Positions 1-11,947 of a stretch of DNA of 64,000 bases are shown here, one piece after another; position 1 is the first letter of the stretch; each line of letters opens with the position of its first letter. The notes under the pieces were generated by a model, which was not told the origin of the DNA, searched no databases, and worked only from the letters and a program-made list of their open reading frames with translations. Position numbers and translations under genes: made by a program. This DNA comes from Calocera cornea HHB12733 (lineage: Eukaryota; Basidiomycota; Dacrymycetes; Dacrymycetales; Dacrymycetaceae): assembly GCA_001632435.1 (NCBI GenBank), contig KV423930.1:179170-243169 (forward strand), written 5' to 3'.

Positions 1-627
1 TCTAGATCTGTGAACAAACGAGTCTCGCATTATTACTGTGTTGCCACATTGGCAAGCAAGCTGTGTTGCATGCACTGCGCAGCCGTAGTAGGGGCGTCCC
101 GTTTGCAGGGTTCTGTGCTTCTCCTCCGTCTCCGTGTGCGGGCTGGGTGCTTCCTTCGGTCGCGTTTGAATCGAATGGGACTCGCGTGCGCGCATTTTTG
201 CCTCGTGCTCGCCTAGCCCCGCGCGTCGGTGCTGGCTGCGTTACCCGTTTGAGGGGCCGAGGGCGAACTTGAGAGGGAGAGTGCAGTATATACCCTTTCT
301 TGCATGCCGACCGTGACGCACAGAAGCATGGTCGTTCGCGCTTCTTCTGCCCTGCCCTGCCTGCCCGCACTGCTACCTCACTCCTTCCTTCACTCTCCTT
401 CCTTTCCTTCCAACATCTTCCTCCCATCCCTCCGCTCCCCCCTTTAAAATCATCCCCACCCCAAAGCATTTTCAACCCCCCCTGGACAGCTCACGTCGAC
501 CATCCCCTGCCCCGCTCGAGTCGTCGTCCTCGCACGCTGCCCCCCTTCCCTGGCCAGCACACCAACCCCATTATACCCCACCACCGCATTCCTACTCTAC
601 TACCCCTCACGATTCACGAGCTACTGT
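1..627. other. 5' flank of the xylulokinase-like gene; no gene seen
   Basis: No reading frame here has codon or family support. From about 350 to 620 the plus strand is strongly pyrimidine-rich (runs of CCTTCC and CCCC), which is typical of fungal core promoters and 5' leaders, so this is probably the promoter and leader of the gene that starts at 628. Confidence 0.4.
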
Positions 628-3305
628 ATGGCGACACGGATGGCAATCTCCGCGGCAGGAATGAGCCCAGCAACGGGCAAAAAGGGCGGCGGCCAGAACT
701 GCTTCCTCGGGCTCGAGTGGGCAGTCGAGGGCGTAAAAGCAGTCGTCGTCGACGAGCAGCTCGAGGTCGTCGGCAGCGAGGAGGTCCGCTTTGAGAGCGA
801 GCTGCCCGAGTACGGGTGCGTCTTTCGCGTTCGTGTCACGGTGACTGTGGCTAATGACTGTTGCCCCTCTCTGCTCTCTCGCGCTTCTCGTCCGCTTTTT
901 CGACACACGCGCACATCCCGCAATGCAGGACACGAGGGGGCGTATTAGTGTCGCATAATACATATGCACTCAACGTGCCTGTGGAAATGTACATAAAAGC
1001 ACTTGGTGCGCCCCGCTGCTCTTGTCCCCGCTGTCGCTGGCTGACGACGCACCCCAGACTTGCTTCTCACGAAGCTCACCCAGCTGTCGCTACCGCAACG
1101 CATTCGTTCAATATCCGGCTCGGCGCCTTCGCTGCTGCTGCCGACCACTTCCTTCCCTCCCGCCGTGACGCTCCCGGCACCGTCACAATCCCTGCACGCC
1201 GCGCTCAACCCGCTCCTCTCATATCCGCACACCCCATTACCGCATCCGCTCACATCGCCCGCGCACATCCCCGCCCTCCTCGCGTCCCTCCTCCCGTCTC
1301 TTCCCTCCCAGACCAGCGCCCTCACAACCCTGCCCTCCCTCCTCGTCTCCTTGCTCTGCGGTTCGTACGTCCTCCCGTCTGCCTCCGAGCTGGCAGCAAC
1401 CGGCGGGAAGCTGTGGGATAGCCAGAAATGCGAGTGGGACGAGCAAGGATTGCGCGAGCTCCTCCGCCTCGGCATGGGCGGGAACGACGACCTCGGGGAT
1501 GCACCAGCGCGGGTGAAGGAAATGATGCCGAGGTGCAACATGCCCGGCTCGCGGGAGGCGGAGGAGGCCGGTCGGATCGCACCATACTTCGTAACGCGCT
1601 ACGGGTTTTCGCCAGGTGAGCACATCCCCATCATGTGCTGGCGCTGCTCGGCGCAAGCATATCCCCGGTGCACGCGCACGGCACGCTGCGCCCACGCATG
1701 TTTCAGGGTTCAGGAGGCTGACGACGACTCTATAGACACCACCATATATGCATTCCAGCCGCCTCATATATCGTTCTATCTGTCCCTAGCGCCCTCGCCG
1801 ACAACCGGCGTTCTCGCCCTCGGCACACCAGACGTTCTACTCACGCCCCTGTCGGCAGTCCCGCTCCCTCCGCCGGTACCCAGATCCGCGCTTCAGCCCT
1901 CCGTCAACAGGGTGTGGGAAAGGGAGGATGCCAGCGTCGTCCCCCATCCTGCGGGCATTGGTGAAGGGTGGATAGCAGTGGTCGTCAGCTCGTATGGCGA
2001 GGAAGCGCGTCAGCAGGCCATGGGCAAGTACACAAAGACCTGGACCGCCTTCGACCGCCTTGTCGCGGTTGTCCCGCCCGGTGGCACCATAGGGTAAGAA
2101 GCTTCCTCCCTTCACATCTGGTGCCGCGCTGAACCTTGCGCAGGCTCGACAACAAGCTTTTCTGCTTCTGGGGCCCACAGGGCCAGTTCCGCTTTCGCTT
2201 TGGCAAGACGGCCGAGTTTGAGGACTCCCGCGTCATCCCGCGCTGCCTGCTGGAATCGCAGATGATGCACCTCCGCGTTCGCCTCTCTCGTTTGCTCGTT
2301 CAGCCACACCAGATACCCCGGCCGCTGTATCCGTGCTCGGTACCATTCGATGTCTACGACCCCACTGCTCTCCCGAAGCGCATGATCGTCTGTGGGACAA
2401 CCGCGAGCTACCCAGCGATGTCGCAGCTGATCAGTGATGTCTTCAACTCGACCATCCTCGTGCCCAACCCGACGCCCGCGGCTCCGGCGAACGCGTACCC
2501 GTTCCCTGACGACTTGCCGAAACCAGAGACGAGCCGTGCTGCACTTGGCTCTGCGTACCTCGCCCGCTACTCGTGGCGCCGGAATATCCGCCCAGAGGAA
2601 AGCGTGCGGTATCCCACATTCGGTGATGAACTCCGTGCACTGCTCAAACGCAAGTCTGAGAGCATCCTGTATCGCGAGAGGGAACGGGAGCGCGAAAGGG
2701 CGCGGGATAAGGAGCGTGAGGGACTCGTTGCCAAGGGAGTGCTGAAGAAGCCCGGCAGTGGTTTCTACTCGCATCCTGGGAGCAGGCTCAGCACCACCAT
2801 GCTTGCAACTGTCGACACCGTAGAGGAGGTCGACGAAACGGAGGAGGATGACCAGAGCGACCCTTCCCCCCCTATGACCAGCTACCAGCAGCAGTCGTCG
2901 TACAGCCGGTCCTCGCTTCTCATGACACCCAAAACCTCGCCAGAACTGGCGGATCCTATCACTCGCGCTCGCAGCCTCACCGGCGGATCCAGCGCCTCCC
3001 TCGGCTCGTATGCTTCACTCACCTCCACGCCATCCGCCATGTCTCACACTTCCAGCCCCGCCGGCAGTATGGCTTCTCTCGGCACTCCAGGAACTCTCAT
3101 GCCACCATTCACCGAATCGCCCTCTGCTTCCGGCGTCCCACAAGCGATGCAGGAGGTCGTGGGTCTCCAGACAGACGAGGCCGACGTTCTGCTCGGCCTG
3201 CGCAAGTTCGCCGACTCCGACATCGACGCATTCATGAGCTACGCGGCCGTCGTACCCGAATTTCTGCGCCTCGAGCGCATGCTCGCCATGGGCTCTGTGC
3301 TTTGA
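628..3305 (+). CDS. Xylulokinase-like FGGY-family protein, probable pseudoenzyme
   Basis: Five exons are supported by frame and splice signals: 628-815, 929-1005, 1058-1615, 1736-2093 and 2144-3305, giving about 780 residues. The N-terminus (FLGLEWAVEGVKAVVVDEQL, then TRGGV and PVEMYIKALDLLL) and the C-terminal half (GTTASYPAMSQLISDVFNST, AALGSAYLARY) match eukaryotic D-xylulose kinases of the FGGY sugar kinase family, which phosphorylate xylulose for the pentose phosphate pathway. The QQHG substrate motif expected after SISGSA is absent. The catalytic GDN of the AFTGDN segment reads QPPH. The WMDSS segment is not recognisable. A tail of about 250 residues rich in Ser, Pro and charged RERERE runs follows the kinase fold. 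The fold is probably kept but catalysis is doubtful; a paralogue with another role is my inference. The phase match at all four introns argues against simple sequence error. Confidence 0.75.
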
Positions 3306-4203
3306 GCACCGTTCTTCTACCCTTGCTTGACCTTTTCCTTCTGTTGCAGTATGTTTTGTTCCTTGTGATGCCCCCTTGAGTTTCTACACGCAGATATCCC
3401 TCGACCCCTTGCACATCTGCACATGTGACGACACCTTACGCCCACATCCGCCCCGTCGATATCCCTCGCACGCCCCCCCGTCCACCCGTCGCCCTTCACC
3501 AGCACCTTTGATTTCCCGCATTCTTGGCCTCCTTGCGCCCTGCTTGATCGTTCACCTTATCCTTCTCACCACTTTTCGACCCCGCGTTTACCTTATTCCC
3601 AAAGCACATACGAACCCCGGAGACGGAGACGACGACGAACATTTCACTTGCCTCGAGCTGCGAGCTGCACCCGCTGCCGCCGCTGCTGCTGCTGTCGGGG
3701 CGAGATGGGAAGAAGAAGTAGATACGTATACACAAGACCGCGCACCCCCATTGTTGTCCTGCCCGCGATGTCCTCCTGCTTCCCGCAGGCGGATCGGAGC
3801 GCGCAGGCGGGTGTTGTAATTTATATTAGCCAGAAATTGATCAATCATCAACCAGTGCTCCATGCTCGTATCCAGCGCCTCTCGTGTAGAGGACAACTCG
3901 AAGAAAGGAAGAACTGGGTCGATGTGAGGGTTCTATCCAAGTTAAGCCGCTACGGGAGCAATCAGGGCTCGGCGCGAGGACGTGCGCGGTCGTTCCGATG
4001 GGAAGCGCAAAATATCCAGCCCTGACGAGCGATTCGTGCAGCATACATCGACCGCGACGTCGAGCTTGCGCTGCCCCAGCTCTCTGCACTCAGTTGCGCT
4101 CCTATTGAACCTCGGACTCTGCTAGACTCCCAACCTCTCTCTGCACTCCTTTCTTCTCCTAGAGACAGCGCGTACAGCGCTCAACCCATCTTGGACTCTC
4201 AAA
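3306..4203. other. Intergenic region
   Basis: This holds the 3' flank of the xylulokinase-like gene and the promoter of CBP3. It contains pyrimidine-rich tracts and a short GCTGCC/GCTGCT run near 3670. I see no convincing gene, RNA or repeat. Confidence 0.4.
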
Positions 4204-5757
4204 ATGTTGTCGGCGCACAAGCATCGCCCACTGCGCTCGCTCGCCCGGACACAGCAGCTCTCCCGCCCATTCCTACGAAGCGCCTCTACCACCCCCACAC
4301 CGCCCCCGTCGACCCCTTCCGACCCTGGCCAGCCAACTCAGGCTACCCAAGCGGCCCAACCATCCTCCTCCTCCCCCCCCGCCCCATCCCCGCCCAAGCC
4401 CAAAAGACCCGCTCAACCGCGTGTCCCACCAGGCTTCCTCCCCTCCCTCCCCCCCCCCCCCCCTCAACCGCGTGTCCCACCAGGCTTNNNNNNNNNNNNN
4501 NNNNNNNNNNNNNNNNNNNNNNNNNNNNNNNNNNNNNNNNNNNNNNNNNNNNNNNNNNNNNNNNNNNNNNNNNNNNNNNNNNNNNNNCCCCGCCCCATCC
4601 CCGCCCAAGCCCAAAAGACCCGCTCAACCGCGTGTCCCACCAGGCTTCCTCCCCTCCCTCGGCCCCTCCCGCCTCCCCTCCCACCCCGCCCCGCGCGCCC
4701 CTTACACCCCCTCCCAGCTCTCGCCCGACATCGAGCGCCTTTCCAACGTGCCCGAGTCCGAGCGGCCCAAGGACTTCCAGAATGTCAAGAGGCCCATGGT
4801 CGTCCCACAGTGGATGCTGCCATGGGTTATGAAGGTCGTACCGTTTATGGGATACTATAGTCCGAAGATGACGGCGATTAGGGAGACGAGGTGGATGTAT
4901 AGGGGGATCGCGAGGAGGGTTATGCAGGAGGATGAGTTCTTTACCAATGGTGCGCCTCTCACGCGTTCCCTTTGTGAGGAGATGGGATGCTGAGAGTGCT
5001 AATATCGTGCCATTGCGCAGACTGCCGCCTCCCGCAAACGTTCAACACCTGGTTCTTGATCACCAATCTGTACGTGTGGCTCCTCACCACGCGCCTGCGC
5101 GCCCTGCCTCCGCCGCACGGGCGCAACTTCGTGCAAGAGCTCGTGAACCACTTCTTCCAAGACGCCGAGGACCGGATGCGGATTATCCTGACTCCCAGAT
5201 GCCCGGAGAGGGTGCTGCGGACGCACTTGATCACGGCACGGGAGCAGTGGATGGGCATGACCCTCGCGCTGGACTCGGGGCTGGTCATGGGGGACGTCCA
5301 GCTCGCGGGGGCGGTGTGGAGGAATATATTCGACGCCAGGGGGGGGAAGGAGGCGCACGTTCCTGGCGTCGTATGGGCGAAGCAGAAGCTGCCACGGCCG
5401 GAAGCCATGGTCGCGCTCGAGGCGGACACGGAGGCGCTGCATGCGGCGGAGCTCGAGCTGCCCCGCTTGCTGTTTCTCTGGGTGGCGTTCGCGAGGCGGG
5501 AGGTCAAGAGATTGGAGGGTGTCGAGGACGAAAAGGTGATGGTGAGCGAGATCGGGGAGTGGGGTACGATTGACGATGGGCAAGAGGTGCTCAGCATCGA
5601 GAAGTGGGAGAGAGAGAAGGGCGAGGAGTGGGAGGTCGAGAGTGTGGTGAAGCTGCCCGCGGGGAAGGGGCAGCAGAGGCAGGGAGAGGCGCAGGAGGAG
5701 AGCCCAGTCAGCAGCGAGCGAGCGGACAAGAGCGCGAGCGGTGCGCCGGTGCCGTAG
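4204..5757 (+). CDS. CBP3: Ubiquinol-cytochrome c reductase assembly chaperone (CBP3/UQCC1 family)
   Basis: Two exons (4204-4949 and 5021-5757) join as FFTN-DCRLPQTFNTWFLITN. The second exon carries the Ubiq_cyt_C_chap core (LYVWLLTTRLRALP, FVQELVNHFFQDAEDRMR). Cbp3 acts in the mitochondrial matrix and inner membrane: with Cbp6 it binds the ribosome exit and newly made cytochrome b, feeding it into complex III. The N-terminus (MLSAHKHRPLRSLARTQQLS) is Arg-rich without acidic residues, as expected of a mitochondrial presequence. The gene is interrupted by 100 Ns inside a Pro-rich linker. Identical sequence flanks the gap and the frame differs by one on either side. Collapsing the duplicate (offset 211 nt) restores one continuous frame, so the break is best read as an assembly artefact. 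The C-terminal tail after about 5600 is Glu/Gln-rich and not conserved. Confidence 0.85.
4488..4587. other. Assembly gap of 100 Ns inside CBP3
   Basis: Exactly 100 Ns, the usual arbitrary gap size. The sequence from 4381 into the Ns recurs from 4592 after them (GCCCCATCCCCGCCCAAGCC and onward), so the two contig ends probably overlap rather than lack sequence. Confidence 0.9.
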
Positions 5758-6096
5758 CCCCCTCCAGCGGTGACTCACACAACTCTACTCTATAATGCAC
5801 AATAAGCATCGCATACCATCTCCAAATTGCCCCTGCCTCGTCGAAGACCTTTCATTTCTACAGGGCTTTGATCAGAGTTGGGAGTCAATGACGGTTCTTA
5901 GGTAAGGTAACAAGCCGAGGAGGCGCTATTTGGGACCAAATACTACGTCAAGAAGAAGACTTGTTACATTGCGCATCATTACGTATTGTACAAATGATAT
6001 CACATCGATCTATGGGGTGAATGGAGGAAGGTGGGTACATGAGTGAAGGTGATGTGATGCACGGCGCAGATTAATGTCCATGAAGGCACAGCTATG
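5758..6096. other. Convergent intergenic region (CBP3 and MFS 3' ends)
   Basis: Short AT-richer spacer between two genes that end toward each other. It presumably holds both 3' UTRs; no other feature was seen. Confidence 0.4.
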
Positions 6097-8680
6097 CTAT
6101 TGAGTGCCTGCCTCCACGTCTTTGTTCTCGTGGGAGTCCTTCTTGGCTTGCTTCTTCTTCTTGCGGTCCTCCATGAACTTGTGACCGGCCGCCTTCAGTT
6201 CGGCATCATCATCCCGGCGGAGACTGTTATGCTGAATCATGGTGAAGCAGACGATTGCCATCACAATGGAATCGCCCAGGAGCAGGTAGAAGACAGTGCG
6301 GAAGCCGCCGTGATAGGCTTCTATAATGCGAGCACGGGTGGCGTCGGTGATGTCGGGAATAGTGTGAATGCTGGGAGGATCGTTCAGGATTTGCGTGACT
6401 AATGCTGCACTGAGTCCAAGGCCGTTGACGGATTGATTGATGATGGCGGATCCAATGGCAAGGAAAACGGTGCCGAAAAGCAGACGGACGAAGTTGCGGA
6501 AACCGGTCGCCACAGAGACCTCAGAACGGGGGACAGCCTACGACGAAGAACAATCAATTCACAATTCAGAGGAAGCATGATCAATACATACGCCTTGAAG
6601 AGCTGACAAAGTCGTCTGGAAGATGCACCCCGCTGATATGCCAGAGAGTGCTCTGCACGAACGATCAGTAGATATTCACAAGGGCAATTCACAAACTGAC
6701 TGGAATCCAAGGACGCGGGAGATTGGTGTGGTCGTGTCAATAGTGGTGAAAAGTCCCAGCGCAACACACTGCATACAGACACCTGTCCAAATCTGAGGTC
6801 GATATACCCCATATTTGGAAATGACTTCGACATATGATGAGAAAGACTGTCAGGGACTGTAAGAGGTAGTGCTCACTCTGAGCGCAAATGAGTACAGTGG
6901 GTGCAATGACACAGATGTACGGGAGCAGCATAAGACCACTGCGAAGTGGCGAGAGGCCGTAGACCACCTGATACCATTGCGGGATGTAGAATAGAAGGCA
7001 GTATTGAAGACCTCCCCTGCATTTTCGTTAGTGACGGTGTAATCTGGCGGGCTTTCTGGAACTCACATGCAACTTGTTTGAATGATGACACCCACAACGG
7101 TACGATACTTGAAGATGGACACTGTGATAATGTCAGCATAAGTCGTTGTTCCAAGCAAGCCCAGCACACCTGGGACAATCGGAATCCGTGGAACAAACGC
7201 TTCGAAGGTCATGAAGCCTCCCATGAAAAGGACGCCAAGGACCATGGTGACAATGACAGGCGCGGATGCCCATGCATAGACAACACCACCCCAATTCAAG
7301 CCAAGCTGACAATGCCATAAGTAGGGGCCTCGGGAGTCAGAAATCCAGTACTTACCAGAAGGAGAACGCAACCGGCAAGGATCAGGATACAACCGACGCC
7401 GTCAATCTGGAGCATCTTATCTATGGGAAGCTTCAGTAGGCGAGCTTCTCAACGAGTATAGTAAGACATACCCTTGACATTCCCAGTAACGTGCTTCAGT
7501 GGCAGGACCCGCCATACGATCACAATCGCGAAAGCAGCTATGATGACACAGAGCCAGAAGATCCATCTGTAACGAGCGTGATGAGCGCGTTGATAGCAGA
7601 AACATGAGTTCACTGCCCACCTCCAGTTTATCCCTGCGAGCTCGCCTCCGATAATGGGTCCCACACCGGAACTAAGGGAGGCAATGATCTCGAAGATCCC
7701 TTGATATTTCCCACGATCGCGCAAGGAACATACATCGGAGATGACAATCAGGGCAAGGTTCTGTACAGGGCGTCAGATTACTGTGACCATTGGACCCTCC
7801 CTGAACGTTCTTGCTCACAATTAGGCAGCCGCCACCAAGACCAGCCAACTGTACGACAGAGCAGAAACATATCAGTCCGGACATTCAGACAACGCGTCCC
7901 GGGGGGGCGTGGAAAGCAACGCAAGCGCACAGCACGAAACACGATCATCTGCGTCGTTGTCTGGGCGACGGCACAGGCGAGGGAAAAGAGCCAGAACTCG
8001 CCCAGGCAGAACATGAGGACGACCTTGCGCCCGAAGATATCCGAGAAGCGCGAGGATAGTGGTGTTACAGCGGTCGACACGAGTAGGTATGCCGTGATGA
8101 TCCATGACTGCGCGGGGCCACTGTTGAGCGAGGAGGAGATGATCGGGAGAGACGTGGCCATCATCGTCTGCCGAAATCGCTTAGCATCCGATTCCAGCGG
8201 GCCGATCTAGACTAGGCGTACCTGCTCAAGGAACGAGCACATCAAGGCGATTCCGAGACCGAGGAAAACAATGATGACCTGCTTGGTGGGCAGGAAGTTG
8301 GACTGGTCCTGGAGCACGACTGTCTGCTCATTGCTGGGTGTGTCCTGGTCAGGCGGCGTGATTGGGGTCTCTACCAGGGACTTGGCCAGCCTTAGGTCGT
8401 GAAGGTCGCCTTTCTCGCCTGCAGTGAGCACTGCGAGCTTGTCCCCCGCGGTCGCGGGTTGAGGCTTCACGCTGGCCACATGCTCGGGACCGACGTCTGC
8501 ACCAGCCGGCACACCAGTCTCAATGTCGTTGTGCGCGGCCGGCGCGCGGACATCGAATGGCTCCGGACCGTGGATCTCGACGTCATGCAGTGTTGGGGAG
8601 ATCTGCGGGGAGATGGGGGAGGAGAGATCAAACGACCCTGGGGTGGACGCCTCGTTATTGATGCTTATTTGCATAGGCAT
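6097..8680 (-). CDS. MFS multidrug-efflux type transporter (DHA2-like, 14 TM)
   Basis: The start at 8680 gives MPMQISINNEASTPGS, a cytosolic tail of about 130 residues, then TM1 (QVIIVFLGLGIALMCSFLEQ). Exons read down the minus strand: 8680-8222, 8167-7931, a 30-nt microexon 7848-7819 (LAGLGGGCLI), 7760-7621, 7566-7472, 7420-7356, 7305-7170, 7121-7067, then more exons to the stop at 6097-6099. The loop 2-3 motif SSRFSDIFGRKVVL and motif C-like VGPIIGGELAG mark a drug:H+ antiporter of the major facilitator superfamily; later segments (YGLSPLRSGLMLLPYICVIA, KYGVYRPQIWTGV) fit the fungal 14-TM group. The protein should be in the plasma membrane. The join near 7067/7016 does not keep frame with a GT donor: either a GC donor at 7069 is used or one G in a run is an error. 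About 700 residues; the substrate cannot be told. Confidence 0.8.
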
Positions 8681-10461
8681 CTTGTTCGTGACAGAGGAAA
8701 GGGGAGAGGGAAAGGGAGGAGAGGAAGAGGATGATCAGGGGGGGGGGAAGCAAGAGGACGTGTTTGCGGGCATCCGAGAGCGGTTGGGGGAGAACTAAGT
8801 AGTCCAGTCCAGACGTCAAGTTGCCGGCTTCCTCGCGGCTAGCCAGGGTATTTCGAGTACTGCGGTGGTCCGTGTGTCGCACCTCGGGGCTGACAGCCAT
8901 TTCAGTCAATTTGCACGGGGCCGCACCCCGTGGAGTGCACAAGGTCGGGCCGAGGCCGCGGTGCAGCTGCCTCAGCGCCTCGAGCGGGCATATCATAGGC
9001 TGAATTCGGCCTGGGTCTTCCTGGGTCTGCGGCCGGCCCACAGGAATGGCCAGCCCGGAGATCGAGAACCTGCCGGTCGAGGCATACCACAGGCAGTTTC
9101 GGAGTGGAGGGATACTCCGGGCGGTGTGAGTCCAGCCAGGCAAGGGCCAAAGACAGTCCGAAGCACCGAAAAAAAGGTCTCGCCTTATGCCGAACCACCC
9201 GGCAGGAGCTTATCATCGCCACGAGCGATCATATCATCACACGGAAAATTTGGGCCCGATTCCGATTCCGATTCCGACTCAAAATAGACCGGCGCTTACG
9301 CTTCCTGCTAGGCGTCCCACCGCTAACAAAGGAGCTCTCTTGCGCCTCTTGCGTTGGCATTACCGCAAAATGCATTAATAGCGTCATTATGTCAAGCACA
9401 CCCCACCTCTCCAGCAGAGGATATCCTTCGCGAATGCCTGTACCATGTCGGCAGCCAAGAGCTGGCCCGCTCGCGCGCGACGCGGGCGGAGACCCTCATG
9501 CAGGTTTCGGCGTCCTTCCACTTCTTATCCTTATCCTTCGCAGCACCACCGGCATCGGGAGCGGAATCGCCAGACCGCACATAACAGCCCAGGTTTTGTG
9601 GTACGACTGTTACAACATTGTTTAATGGTAAGCGGGCATCCGGGGCACACCATTCACTCCTTACAAATAGAGTAAAGCCTCGCGGGAAACACGCAGGATT
9701 CGCGCACCCTGCCAGCGGCCCAGCGGCCAGTGCCTCAAGGCTGGCCAGCCCCGAGGTAGTCAGCGAGTCAATCTCCAATAGATGAATTGCCTTGCTCCCG
9801 AGTGGTCTAAACCGCGAAGGAGGTACAAGGGAACCGACCCTCGGCCGATGGCTGGCACGGGGCAACTCGCGAGCTCGGCGCTCGGCCCGAGCACGCGTCA
9901 TTCCGGCAGGGTCCGACGGCCGCGTCGAGCTGGTCCTGCCGCCTCGCTGCTTTGGAGACGCAACCATGTTGATTATCTGCTTCGCATCTTCTAGCGTTGT
10001 ACCCATGATCATCTGTGCTGGAGATCTCCGCGAAAAGAAGGAGAGCAGCCTGGCTTGCAAGAAACGCAGGGGCAAAAACCGCGCATCAAGGAGGGTGGAG
10101 AGCTTGTCGGCCCCGCGGCCGCCGGGTGAGAAGACCACGGTGTTGTCAGCTTCTCTCTGTGTCATTGTCACGTGTCCCTTATGTATCTACTCGACAACAA
10201 GGGCATTACGAAGGAGTAGTGGACACCTTCGTTGAATTTCAGCTGACACTTCCAACTCTGCGCACTGAGAGCGGAGCCTTCCTATAACCGCAAGGGGCAG
10301 GAAGACGCCAGAATATGCCTGCTTCCGGAAGCCCCACGCCCGCGGGTCGTCAACATCGCGCGCGCCTTTGTTCTCCCTCCCTTTCTTCACCCCACCGCCG
10401 TCCTCCTGCTGCTGTCCCGCCACATCTCCTGCGAGTCGCTTGATATATCGCTTGGCCCGGG
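8681..10461. other. 1.8-kb intergenic region between divergent MFS and CNH genes
   Basis: I find no open frame with plausible codon use or recognisable protein. There are short G runs near 8740 and a GATTCC micro-repeat at about 9259-9280. The region is diverged and GC-mixed, and may include old, unrecognisable mobile-element DNA. It should hold the promoters of both flanking genes. Confidence 0.4.
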
Positions 10462-11947
10462 ATGTTCACGAAAGTACGCGAGCTGGTTCGCAAGCCTAAG
10501 CCGAGCAAGCCGAATGAAGCCGCGCTGCCCCACAACGGCGCACCCATAGCTGCCGCGGAGCCAGCCCGGCCCGAGCAGCTCAGAGAGGTGTTCAAGCTCG
10601 CCCCGCTCGGCACGTCCACGGCAGCCCGGACCGACCCCCCAAACATCCCATTCACGAGCAACCTCGTGTCCGTCAGCACATTCAGTACGCAGTCTCTACT
10701 ACCATCTCGCACCCTCCGCAGCAACTTGCTGACCCGTCCTCAGCCATACCCGCCAACCGTGCAGTCCAGCTGCTGGTAGCGGCCTGCGAGGATGGGATCT
10801 GGTTCGGCCGCGCTGCCGATCCGGGGAGCGTGAAGCTGTCGATTGCCCTGCCGAAGGTCACGGCTTGTGTGCTTATGCCCGAGGAGGAAGCGCTACTCGT
10901 CATCTCCGACCGGGTGCGTCGACTCCCTCTCTCCCTCCGCGAGTCTGGAGAATGCTTGCTGAATCGGGTGGTAGGAACTGCTCCTCTTCTCTACCCAATG
11001 CTTACCCCCAGGGCAAGCAAAGTCACCGCTTCAGAAACTGGACAAAAACGTCGACTCGCTCATCACCACCTTTCTCCAGGGGAAGCAGATGGTGGTGTAT
11101 AGCACGCGCAAGGGGGTGCGTTCTTCTTCCTTTGCCTGTGCTGGGGGACTGCTGCTGACGGAATGGCGGAATGGCGGTAGGGAGACTACAAGGTCCACGT
11201 CTTCGAGCCGGCGGAGGACGGTGATCTCCCGCACGCGAGCTTCGAGAAGCTACACGTACGGCGGTCGCACCTTCTTCCCTTCCTCCCACTCTAACCCCCA
11301 AACCACAGGAACTCTCCATCACTTCCCCCTTCACCTCCCTCCACCCACTCACCTCCCGCCTAGCCCTCCCCTGCGCGTTCCACTGGGAACTACTCGACCC
11401 TTCGAGGTTCAGAAGTGAGCACGTCGCGCATCCCAAGAAGCCGGTGAGCGGGAGGGTGAGGAGGGAGGACGTGGGGAGGGGCCTGGGGTGTGTGGAGCTT
11501 ACGGGGGAGGTGCTGTTGCTTGTTTATGATGGTGAGCGACCCCCTTATCCGGTCGTAGGGAGCGGGCTGAGGAAGGTCATCTATGTAGAGTACGGCGCCA
11601 TCCTGGACCGCACCTCCAAGCAAGTCGTGCGCTCCACTGTATGGAAGAACAAAGTCTCCCGCGCTGCCTTCCGCCCGCCGTACGTGCTGCTCTTCGGAGC
11701 GTCGATGGTGGAAGTGCGGCACATGGGTACGCTAGAGCTCGTGCAGCTGCTGCAGGCGGAGGGAGTGCGGTGTTTGTCCCTCCCCATGCAGGTGCGGCCC
11801 AAGAGGGAGAGGCTGGAGAATTGGGAAGGGGAAGGAGGAGAAGAGGTGGGCGTAGGGGCAGCGGCAGCGGCAGAGGAGGTGTGGGCGTGTATGAGCGCCG
11901 GGGTAGGCGGGGAGGGCCAGAGGATTGTCAGGCTTTCCAGGGCGTAA
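10462..11947 (+). CDS. CNH (citron homology) domain protein without RhoGEF or kinase modules
   Basis: Supported exons are 10462-10684, 10744-10913, about 11028 or 11034 to 11115, 11181-11255 and 11309-11947, about 395 residues. After an N-terminal linker of about 75 residues the protein reads LLVAACEDGIWFGRA, LPKVTACVLMPEEEALLVIS, KQMVVYSTRKG, DYKVHVFEP and, near the end, PYVLLFGASMVEVRHM with EGVRCLSLP. This order of beta strands is that of the CNH domain, a beta-propeller that binds small GTPases in Rom2-type RhoGEFs, citron kinases and vacuolar TRAP1/Vam6 proteins. No DH, PH or kinase domain is present. The third exon may start at 11028 (AAG acceptor) or 11034 (CAG acceptor). The last 60 residues are Glu/Gly/Ala-rich. 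Function is inferred only at domain level: a membrane- or GTPase-linked adaptor. Confidence 0.6.

Noticed and set aside
9392..10171. 259-residue minus-strand open frame in the MFS/CNH intergenic region
   Set aside because: Composition is Ala/Arg/Ser-rich, with no recognisable family and no splice or promoter context; typical of chance frames in GC-rich DNA.
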